A stretch of 20,229 bases of DNA from JAZDJP01 sp043803805. GTDB taxonomy: Bacteria; Planctomycetota; JAZDJP01. Shown one piece after another: positions 7,743-14,206 of the stretch (position 1 is the first letter of the stretch; every line of letters starts with the position of its first letter). The stretch is from NCBI GenBank assembly GCA_043803805.1, contig JAZDJP010000024.1:1-20229 (forward strand). Direction: 5' to 3'. The position numbers and the translations under genes were made by a program. The notes under the pieces were generated by a model. That model saw only the letters and a list, made by a program, of their open reading frames with translations, did not search any database and was not told the DNA's origin.

Positions 7743-7864
7743 GAGGAGATGGTCATGTCAACCTTATTACTTTTGTTGCGTGGCTGGCCGTCCGGCAGCT
7801 CTGGCGTGAAACGACGCGATGGATTCTGCCGCGTCCCGGTGAAATGAGGCAAGACAGGAGGTAA
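7733..7864 (+). CDS. Possible small protein(s) between NAS1 and the E2-like gene
   Basis: The 124-nt gap holds two overlapping short frames. One starts at ATG 7755 with a good ribosome-binding site (AGGAG at 7743-7747) and encodes 30 aa beginning MSTLLLLLRGW, ending at 7847. The other is open from ATG 7733, overlaps the NAS1 stop, encodes 43 aa and ends at TAA 7862-7864, two bases before the next ATG. Its core LITFVAWLAVRQLW looks like a membrane segment with a basic tail. The well-placed ribosome-binding site belongs to the first frame and the more protein-like sequence to the second, so a frameshift, past or programmed, is conceivable. The coordinates given are for the longer frame. Neither is certain to be translated. 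Confidence 0.3.
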   Translation: MRIRGDGHVNLITFVAWLAVRQLWRETTRWILPRPGEMRQDRR

Positions 7865-7866
7865 TT

Positions 7867-8700
7867 ATGTTTGGTATCACAGCACATCGCAGACTTCAGG
7901 AGGCTGTTGCCGGAATGATGCACAAGGCACTTCCGTTCTCTCTGGTTGAAGAAGTAGATATGAGTGAGGTTTGTGTTCTTCGTGCAAAACTCTGCGAAAA
8001 GGATCGTCACGCGACCTATACGGCTGTCATTCTCAAGGCGATTGCTTTGGCTATTCAGCAGATGCGTAAGGAGTATCCGATCTTCAACTCTTACTATCTG
8101 CGCTGGCCTTTCCGCCGGATTGTGCCGACCTTCGAAATTCGCGCTGCGGTCATGGTTGCCCGGACGGTGGATGGTGAGGATCACGCTTTGGTTGGTATCA
8201 TCCCCAATCCTGACAAGATGCGGATGGATGAAATTTCCCAGTGTCTCCACGACTACTCAACTATTCCGGCGGAAGACGTTCCTGATTTTCAGGGCACGCT
8301 TGGACTTCAGAAGTTCCCGCTATTAATCCAACGTTTGGCATTTTTCGTTGCCGCTAATGTTCTTCGCCTGCGTAGGCGTTACAACGGAACCTTTTGGCTT
8401 ACGACCGTGGGGAAGTATGGGCCGGACATTCAGATTCCATCCACAATGGGTGTTGCTTTCGCTTTTGGCGCCATTCGCGATCGAGTCGTGGCGGTTGGAG
8501 GTCGGCCGGCGGTACGCCCTACGATGTACCTGACCGCGGTGTTGGACCGCCGGTTGTTCAGCGGGGCGCCGGCGGCGCAGTTGCTGAACAGGATCAAGGA
8601 GCTTCTGGAGCATCCGGAACGTCTTCTGACGGATGAAATGCTCGGCGAAGGATTGGAATCAATCGAACGGGATGCCGTTGTGCCGGTTGAAGTGAGATGA
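7867..8700 (+). CDS. E2-type (2-oxoacid dehydrogenase) acyltransferase-fold protein lacking the catalytic His
   Basis: This 277-aa protein matches the inner-core catalytic domain of 2-oxoacid dehydrogenase E2 chains (chloramphenicol-acetyltransferase-like fold) over its whole length: VEEVDMSEVCVLR and AVILKAIALAIQQ near the N-terminus, then GTFWLTTVGKYG, AFAFGAIRDRVVAVGG and YLTAVLDRRLFSGAPAAQLL. The lipoyl and peripheral-subunit-binding domains of true E2 proteins are absent. At the position of the E2 active-site motif DHRxxDG this protein reads DRRLFSG, so both the catalytic His and the following Asp are replaced. It may be an inactive or re-purposed acyl-CoA/acyl-carrier binding protein. 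ATG 7867 follows AGGAGG by 6 nt. It is co-directional with NAS1 and with the genes downstream, so it is probably part of the same sigma54 operon. Confidence 0.75.
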   Translation: MFGITAHRRLQEAVAGMMHKALPFSLVEEVDMSEVCVLRAKLCEKDRHATYTAVILKAIALAIQQMRKEYPIFNSYYLRWPFRRIVPTFEIRAAVMVARTVDGEDHALVGIIPNPDKMRMDEISQCLHDYSTIPAEDVPDFQGTLGLQKFPLLIQRLAFFVAANVLRLRRRYNGTFWLTTVGKYGPDIQIPSTMGVAFAFGAIRDRVVAVGGRPAVRPTMYLTAVLDRRLFSGAPAAQLLNRIKELLEHPERLLTDEMLGEGLESIERDAVVPVEVR

Positions 8701-8708
8701 GGTGATTC

Positions 8709-8825
8709 ATGGTGACAATGTTGGTTTTTGCCACGGGATTAGCGTTGCTGGTTATCTTTGGAGCGGTGCCGATTATGTTGACCCGTCAGCTTTCCGCATA
8801 TATTGCCGAGGAGAAAATGGAATGA
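8709..8825 (+). CDS. 38-aa single-pass membrane peptide
   Basis: A 38-aa frame starts at ATG 8709, 8 nt after the stop of the E2-like gene, with GAGGTG (8699-8704) as ribosome-binding site. Residues 3-24 (TMLVFATGLALLVIFGAVPI and following) form one clear hydrophobic span, followed by a short polar tail QLSAYIAEEKME. Its stop overlaps the start of the glycosyltransferase (ATGA arrangement at 8822-8825), which implies translational coupling. The position suggests an accessory subunit or membrane tether of the glycosyltransferase. It does not match a family I recognise. Confidence 0.7.
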   Translation: MVTMLVFATGLALLVIFGAVPIMLTRQLSAYIAEEKME

Positions 8826-9886
8826 ATCCCAAGTGTACGGTGATTTTCCCGTGTCGCGGTCTGGAGCCGGGTTTGGAGACGAACGCACGCGCGGTCCTGG
8901 CGCAGGACTACCCGGCTTACGAAGTTTTGCTCGTGACCACGGCCGATGACGCGTCGCTACCGCTTCTTCAGCGGTTGGCAGGAGAATATTCCGGGCGCGC
9001 TCGCGTGGTAGTGGCGGAGTGGTCTGCAACCTGCGCGCAGAAGCTGGCGAACCAGGTAGCGGCAACGAGAGCGGCGGCTCCAGAGACAGCGGTCTATGTT
9101 TTCCTGGATTCCGATGGTTTGGTTCCTCCCGGCTTTGTGCGGCGGATGATCGCGCCGCTCGCTGATCCAGGGGTGGGGATGGTGACGGGGTGGCGTTGGT
9201 ATTTGGCCGAGAGAGGGCGGTTCTGGTCCTATGTGAGGTCGGCGTGGAATGCGGGCGCCATGCCGTTTCTGGTGGATAACCGGCACAACATCGCCTTTGG
9301 CGGAGCGATGGCGGTATGGCGCGAGGTGTTTGAACGCGCGGGAGTGATGGATAAGTGGTGCCGTGGGGTGAGCGATGGGCTGATGTTGGCGCGAGCCGTG
9401 AAGGATTTGGGGCTGCGGGTAAAGTTTGCGCCCCGGTGCATCGCGGTCAGTCGAGAAGGCGGGAGCTTCAGCGAGGTTTTGGAGTGGACGAATCGTCAGA
9501 CGACGATATCGCATGTTTGTATGCCGGAGTTCTGGCGTTTTACGGCGATGGCGCACAGTGTTTCCATTTTGGTGCTGGTCGGAACGGTGGTGGCCGGTGG
9601 TTTGGCGGCCGGAGGATGGGGTGCCGTGTGCGCAATGGCGGTGTACCTTGGGTTGCTGGAGGCGAATGCGGTATTCATGGTGTACTCGGTAAGCAAGGCG
9701 CTGGAATCTGGGGTGGCGCGGGAGTTGAGGGACGGTGTGGGGTGGTATGTATTGGCGGCGCCGGTGGCGAGTTGGCTTTATGGAGTGAACATTGCCCGGT
9801 CGATTTTGTCGAGGCGGATTACCTGGAGGGGGATTAGCTACGAGTTGATCAATCCCGTGGAGACGGTGCTTCTTGAAAACAATTAG
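8822..9886 (+). CDS. GT2/GT21-like membrane glycosyltransferase
   Basis: The 354-aa product has an N-terminal GT-A domain (CTVIFPCRGLEPGLETN; DxD-like LDSDG at about residue 97; VSDG at about 180) and two or three C-terminal membrane spans (about 245-300 and 318-335). The layout resembles ceramide glucosyltransferases and HpnI-like lipid glycosyltransferases (GT21). The usual (Q/R)xxRW motif is not evident; NRQTT occupies about the right place. I chose ATG 8822 rather than an upstream in-frame start because GAGGAG (8808-8813) lies 8 nt before it and the upstream stretch encodes the 38-aa peptide in another frame. A plausible substrate is a membrane lipid or the N-acyl amino acid made by NAS1; this is inference. 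It ends 15 bp from the convergent second EBP gene with no visible terminator between them. Confidence 0.8.
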   Translation: MNPKCTVIFPCRGLEPGLETNARAVLAQDYPAYEVLLVTTADDASLPLLQRLAGEYSGRARVVVAEWSATCAQKLANQVAATRAAAPETAVYVFLDSDGLVPPGFVRRMIAPLADPGVGMVTGWRWYLAERGRFWSYVRSAWNAGAMPFLVDNRHNIAFGGAMAVWREVFERAGVMDKWCRGVSDGLMLARAVKDLGLRVKFAPRCIAVSREGGSFSEVLEWTNRQTTISHVCMPEFWRFTAMAHSVSILVLVGTVVAGGLAAGGWGAVCAMAVYLGLLEANAVFMVYSVSKALESGVARELRDGVGWYVLAAPVASWLYGVNIARSILSRRITWRGISYELINPVETVLLENN

Positions 9887-9901
9887 AAATTATCCGGGTC
9901 A

Positions 9902-12157
9902 TCATTCCGCCCGCGTGTAGTACAAAGTCTTCTTGCCGCTGGGATGCAGGACGCGGCGGATGGCGCCCTCGGATTCCAGCGCACGGAGGTCGAAAAGCGC
10001 CGTTTGCAGGTTGTATTGAAGCGCGTCCACAACCTCCTGGAATGTCAGTTGTGATTTTCTGGAGAAAAGTGCGCGGAGTTTGTCCCGCCGCTCCAGGGTG
10101 GACGTTCGGATGCGTGGGACGCGTTGGCCGGGCGGCGTGGAAGGAGACGAAATCGGACGAAAGAGATCGGCGCCCCATACGCGGCGGTCTCCGGCGAGGA
10201 TTTCGATTTGCCGCATCTTGTTTTCGAGTTCGCGCACATTCCCCGGCCAATCGCATTGTTGTAACGCTTCGATCAAATCGTCTCCCAGCTTCGGCGCCTC
10301 ATCCTTGCCGCTGGCGTAAATTTTCCCGAGAAAATACCGCGCGAGATGAGGGATGTCCTCCCATCGTTCCCGGAGAGGCGGGAGGCGAATCTCAAACCGC
10401 GCCAGGCGATAAAATAAATCCTCGCGGAATGTCCCCTGTTTGACCATCTTCTCCAGAGGAACATTCGTCGCCGCCACAATCCTCGCCGTGGCTTTCCGGA
10501 TGCGTGTTCCTCCGACGGGGCGGATTTCGCCCGATTCCAGGACGCGCAAAAGCCCCGCCTGAAGGCGCGCCGGCATGGATTCCACTTCGTCCAGAAAGAG
10601 CGTTCCCTTTCCCGCCGTCGTGAAAAGGCCGTCGTGGTCCCGGGATGCCCCGGTGAAGGCGCCTTTCACGTAGCCGAAAAGTTCCGCCTCCATGAGTGAA
10701 TCGGAGATGGTGGTGCAGTTCACGGCGACAAACGGGTGCGACGCGCGGGGGCTGGTTTGGTGGAGCAGTCGAGAGACGATGTCCTTGCCCGTTCCGGTTT
10801 CTCCCGTGACGAGAACGGTTTCCGGGAGCGGGGCGAGTTTCCGGATGAGTGTTTTCGCTTTCCGGATGGCGGGGCTTTCTCCGACGATACATAAAGAAGC
10901 GTCGAACGTGGCGTTGGAAGGGTCGCTCGCGGGTTTCGGCTCTGATGGGATTTTGGAGGCAAGGATGTGGAGTTTTTCAATTTGATGGGCAGAGACCTCG
11001 GTGGCTTCCCGTAGCTCGCTGGCCAGGTACAAACGTCCGCCCTCGCCGATGTCGAGCAGGCGCTTGAGGAAGAGGGCGGCTTGTGGTTCGTTTTTTTCGA
11101 GAAGGAAGATGCGCATCCAAAGTGTCGCGCAATCCATGCGAGTCATGCCGGGATCCTGCATTTCCAGAAGATGCCGCGCGGTCTTGGGATTGCGGAGAGA
11201 GAGTTCCGCGCCGGAAAGGATCCAGACGGCAAATAAAAGAATGCGATGCGGATTGTCACGGGGTTGAATTTGAGACAGTGCCTCACGGGCAAGCGCGCCG
11301 GCTTTTTCGGGGAATCCCTGCCCGAGCGCCTTCAGGGATCGAAGCTGGGTGGCGCGGCATGGTGTAAGAGGGGGGTGGGGCGATTTTTCAAGAGCGGCAA
11401 GTTCCCGCTCGAAATCCTCCCAACGTCCGGCATCGAAGAGCAAATGGAATCGAAGATAAAGTGTTTCAATGCTGTTGTCGTGCGGGGGGCGAAGGGTGGC
11501 GATAAGCGCGAGGGCTTCGTTTGTGTTCCCCGTGGCTCGATAGTAATAGACTTTTGCAAGTCGAAATGCGTCTTGAAAGCGCGGGTGGCGGTGAATGAGA
11601 GGATGCAACTCGAAGGCAATATCCCCCGCCGTGGAGATGTCCTTGTGAAAACAGGACATTTTCATGTGGCTGATCTTGAGCCTGATCCAGAACGCGGTGT
11701 CGCGCGGAATGTCGCGGGAGAGGGCCTTTTTAAAAAGGTCTTTGGCATTGTCGGACAGCGCGAGGTTTAATAATCGGCCGGCTTCGCAGACCAGCCAATA
11801 TGAGTGGAGTTCGGGATTCGCCGTTGTTTCGCTCGTGGTTTCTTCCATGCGATCCGAGAATCGCTTGGCGTCTCCCGCGCGATTCAGGGCACTGGACAAC
11901 CACACGCCCACGCCAAGGATAAGAGAAAGCAATTCCAAATCATCCGGGGGCTTCTCCAGTGCCTCCCGGAGCGTGGAAAGCGCTTTTTCGGGTGAAATCA
12001 TTCCCTCGAGCGAGTCCACGAAATCCCGAATGGCGCGATAGGATTTTTCATCGCGACGCGATGAGGGCTGCGATGAAGAGTCCCTGGTGAGGACGCGAAC
12101 GTTGTCGTAATCCGAATCGAGAACGGCTCGAGCGAGTGGCGAGAGGTGTGGTGTCAT
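9902..12157 (-). CDS. Sigma54-dependent enhancer-binding protein, module 2
   Basis: This 751-aa paralogue of the module 1 EBP has the same layout: a helical, TPR-like N-terminal half (about 1-415), then an AAA+ domain with Walker A GETGTGKD (about 452), GAFTGA in YVKGAFTGASRDHDG, Walker B TLFLDEVESM and FREDLFYRL. The C-terminus is winged-helix-like (LTFQEVVDALQYNLQTALFDLRALESEGAIRRV) rather than a Fis helix. The N-terminal halves differ much more than the AAA+ domains, suggesting the two respond to different inputs. The ATG at 12157 has no Shine-Dalgarno, and the sequence around both EBP starts is nearly identical (TTGTYGCCATGACRCCAC). It is divergent from the methyltransferase-NAS2 operon and next to a strong palindrome. 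Confidence 0.9.
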   Translation of the reverse strand: MTPHLSPLARAVLDSDYDNVRVLTRDSSSQPSSRRDEKSYRAIRDFVDSLEGMISPEKALSTLREALEKPPDDLELLSLILGVGVWLSSALNRAGDAKRFSDRMEETTSETTANPELHSYWLVCEAGRLLNLALSDNAKDLFKKALSRDIPRDTAFWIRLKISHMKMSCFHKDISTAGDIAFELHPLIHRHPRFQDAFRLAKVYYYRATGNTNEALALIATLRPPHDNSIETLYLRFHLLFDAGRWEDFERELAALEKSPHPPLTPCRATQLRSLKALGQGFPEKAGALAREALSQIQPRDNPHRILLFAVWILSGAELSLRNPKTARHLLEMQDPGMTRMDCATLWMRIFLLEKNEPQAALFLKRLLDIGEGGRLYLASELREATEVSAHQIEKLHILASKIPSEPKPASDPSNATFDASLCIVGESPAIRKAKTLIRKLAPLPETVLVTGETGTGKDIVSRLLHQTSPRASHPFVAVNCTTISDSLMEAELFGYVKGAFTGASRDHDGLFTTAGKGTLFLDEVESMPARLQAGLLRVLESGEIRPVGGTRIRKATARIVAATNVPLEKMVKQGTFREDLFYRLARFEIRLPPLRERWEDIPHLARYFLGKIYASGKDEAPKLGDDLIEALQQCDWPGNVRELENKMRQIEILAGDRRVWGADLFRPISSPSTPPGQRVPRIRTSTLERRDKLRALFSRKSQLTFQEVVDALQYNLQTALFDLRALESEGAIRRVLHPSGKKTLYYTRAE

Positions 12158-12166
12158 GGCGACAAT

Positions 12167-12185
12167 ATCATAGCAGTGCTATGAT
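12167..12185. promoter_or_regulatory. 19-bp perfect palindrome: candidate EBP2 site
   Basis: ATCATAGCA-G-TGCTATGAT is a perfect dyad with 9-bp arms. It is 9 bp upstream of the EBP2 start, just downstream of that gene's -10 box, and about 73 bp upstream of the sigma54 -24 element at 12258. One protein bound here could repress EBP2's own promoter and activate the divergent operon as an upstream activator site. The palindrome is seen directly; the binding protein is inferred from position. Confidence 0.65.
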
Positions 12186-12187
12186 TT

Positions 12188-12217
12188 ATTATACGATCGG
12201 CGCTGATCCATTGCCAA
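12188..12217 (-). promoter_or_regulatory. Sigma70-type promoter of EBP2
   Basis: On the minus strand TTGGCA (complement of 12212-12217) is followed by an 18-nt spacer and a perfect TATAAT (complement of 12188-12193). The start of transcription would be near 12181, inside the 19-bp palindrome, which fits autorepression. Confidence 0.6.
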
Positions 12218-12257
12218 TTGTTGTTGAAGAATTCGTGTTTTTCACCTGTGAGTTTTT

Positions 12258-12272
12258 GGGCACGTCGTTTGC
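12258..12272 (+). promoter_or_regulatory. Sigma54 (-24/-12) promoter of the methyltransferase-NAS2 operon
   Basis: GGGCAC-GTCGT-TTGC matches TGGCAC-N5-TTGC with one mismatch in the first base; the GG and GC dinucleotides are in the correct register. The -12 is about 46 bp before the ATG at 12318, nearly the same distance as in module 1, and the divergent gene is a sigma54 activator. Confidence 0.8.
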
Positions 12273-12317
12273 GCATCAAAACCATGCTGACGTATTCTGA
12301 GATGAATGGAGGTGCGC

Positions 12318-13379
12318 ATGGTCAGGTTCCCGGAAGAATTTTTGAGAAGCCGTACGCGGGTTCAGGAATCTTCGGGGGAAGTGATGGCGGAAAATACGGA
12401 AGCCGCCGTCTACGATGAAACCGCCGAAAAAATGTGGCGATGGATTCAAAAGCCCTTCGCGCGGGAAGCGCTTCGTCATCTGCCTCCCGGGGGAAGGATT
12501 CTCGATCTGGGCACAGGGCCCGGACAGATGCCCGTGTACTGGGCCCGGAAGCGCCCGGACGCCGAAGTGACGGCCGTGGATCTTTCCGCGGCCATGCTTC
12601 GGATCGCTTCCGATCGGGCCCGGCGGTTCGGCGTAGGCTCGCGGGTGAAATTCGTCCTTGCCGACGCCACCGACACGGGGTTGCCGAGCGGGCATTATGA
12701 TGTGGTGGTTTGCCATTACATGCTGCATCACTTCGAGAATCCGGCGGCCGTCCTGCGCGAGATGGCGCGCCTCGCGCGTCCCGGAGGCGTGGTTCTGGCG
12801 CGCGATCTGGCGCGGCCGCATCCGCTTCTGGCGCGGGCGTCCACGTTGTTCACCACCGTGTTTTTGCGCAACAGCCGCGCTCAAAATCAGCAGTACGCGG
12901 ATTCCCTGGCCGCCAGTTACCGGGCGGGGGAACTGCGCGCGGCCGTGCGCCGGGCGGATCTTCCGGATCTGGAGGTGAAAAGCGGTCCCGTGCACGTCCT
13001 GGTCCGCCGCCTGCCGAAACCGTCGGAGGCCGCGAGGCAAATGACTCACGAGCGCGCCGGGCGGATTCTGGCGGGAGCGTCGTTGCTTGCTTCGCTAGTC
13101 CTCGCGCAGGTTGTCAGCCCCTGGTTTCTTCTTGTTGCGGCGGGAACGGGGATGAATCTCGCGCTCTCGGGGATTACGAACCGGTGCGCCGTGAAAAATC
13201 TGCTCATCCGGCTTGGTTTCCCCGGCGAGAGGGATTTGGGCCGGGCGGAAGCGTTGGCGAAGGCGCAGAACTTCCTGGGACAGATGGGAGTTTCCCATCA
13301 TCCGCCGGAAACACATCTTCTGTTGAAAACCCCGAAGCGAAAATTCCCGGCACTGGCTGGGAGTTACAAACGGAATTAA
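12318..13379 (+). CDS. Class I SAM methyltransferase fused to a DUF2892-like membrane domain
   Basis: The 353-aa product has a Rossmann-type methyltransferase domain at about residues 25-235: motif I ILDLGTGPGQ (61-70), the acidic residue after strand 2 in VTAVDLS, LADATDTGLP, and HYMLHHFENPAAVLREMARL with PGGVVL. Residues about 243-305 form a separate two-helix membrane domain (HERAGRILAGASLLASLVLA, SPWFLLVAAGTGMNLALSGI, then RCAVKNLLIRLG) that matches the DUF2892/YgaP inner-membrane pattern. The fusion would hold the methyltransferase at the membrane, which suits a lipid substrate. I chose ATG 12318, which GGAGG precedes by 5 nt; an ATG at 12306 overlaps that site. It is first in the sigma54 operon, 19 bp before NAS2. 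The substrate is unknown; an N-acyl amino acid is a reasonable guess. Confidence 0.8.
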   Translation: MVRFPEEFLRSRTRVQESSGEVMAENTEAAVYDETAEKMWRWIQKPFAREALRHLPPGGRILDLGTGPGQMPVYWARKRPDAEVTAVDLSAAMLRIASDRARRFGVGSRVKFVLADATDTGLPSGHYDVVVCHYMLHHFENPAAVLREMARLARPGGVVLARDLARPHPLLARASTLFTTVFLRNSRAQNQQYADSLAASYRAGELRAAVRRADLPDLEVKSGPVHVLVRRLPKPSEAARQMTHERAGRILAGASLLASLVLAQVVSPWFLLVAAGTGMNLALSGITNRCAVKNLLIRLGFPGERDLGRAEALAKAQNFLGQMGVSHHPPETHLLLKTPKRKFPALAGSYKRN

Positions 13380-13398
13380 CCATACGGAGGAGACCGCC

Positions 13399-14142
13399 AT
13401 GATCGTGACCATGCCGCAACGAGAGATGACGACCCGCCAAACCGCGGCCGCGCCGCGCGTGTCGCAAATCTCACAGATTCTCAGAACCGTGGCCGGGGAA
13501 TCTCCCATCCCGCTTCCGGCGTTCGTGCCGGTGCTCATCCGTCCTGTCCGCTCAAGCCGGGAGATGGACGCGGTCTATCGTCTCGTACACGACACTTTCC
13601 TCGAGCGCGGCTACTGCGCGTCTCAGCCGGACGGACGGCTCATTCACTACCCGCATCTCGATCACATCCCGGAAACCACGGTGTTGGCCGCCGTCCTCAA
13701 AGGCGAGATCGTGGGAACCATTTCCTACACGTTCGACGGCCCCGCGGGATTGCACACGGACAAGGACTTCAAAGCCGAATGCGACGTCATCCGGGCGGAG
13801 GGGAAACGTCTCGGCGCCTCCTGGCGCATCGCGACGCGTAACCGATTCCGGTACGAGAAAGAGGTGGTGATGGCTCTCATCCGGACAACGGTGCATTACA
13901 TTTTGGATTCCGGTGTTGAAACAAGCGTCTTTACCTTCAATCCCCGTCACGAACGGGTGTATCAGCGTATGCTGAACATGACCACCGTGACCAGAAGCGC
14001 CGGGACGGACGGCCTTTCGAACGCGCCGGCGGTGCTGATGCGAATGGAAACGGAAAATATCCCGGCCAAATGGCGGGAGGGATATCGGGCTGGAAGCATC
14101 CTGCCAAAGACGTACCTGGACGATGTGCGGGTGGCGGTGTGA
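13399..14142 (+). CDS. FeeM-like N-acyl amino acid synthase (NAS2)
   Basis: This 247-aa paralogue of NAS1 shares IRPVR.SREMD, ERGYC.SQP.GRLIH, IPETTVL, IVGT, ASWRIATR and FNPRHERVY, the features of the FeeM-type acyltransferase fold that makes N-acyl amino acids from acyl carrier protein thioesters. It differs from NAS1 mainly in a longer N-terminus and an added C-terminal tail (about 25 residues after the shared end). GGAGGAG precedes ATG 13399 by 7 nt. It is co-transcribed with the methyltransferase under the second sigma54 promoter. Keeping two diverged copies, each tied to its own activator, suggests two products or two conditions rather than a recent duplicate. The 64 bp after its stop contain no terminator that I can see. 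Confidence 0.75.
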   Translation: MIVTMPQREMTTRQTAAAPRVSQISQILRTVAGESPIPLPAFVPVLIRPVRSSREMDAVYRLVHDTFLERGYCASQPDGRLIHYPHLDHIPETTVLAAVLKGEIVGTISYTFDGPAGLHTDKDFKAECDVIRAEGKRLGASWRIATRNRFRYEKEVVMALIRTTVHYILDSGVETSVFTFNPRHERVYQRMLNMTTVTRSAGTDGLSNAPAVLMRMETENIPAKWREGYRAGSILPKTYLDDVRVAV

Positions 14143-14206
14143 TGTGGAAAACCTGCTGGCGTGGTGCCTGGAGGAAGTGACTGTTGTGGTCCCCGCATGG
14201 CGTTAA

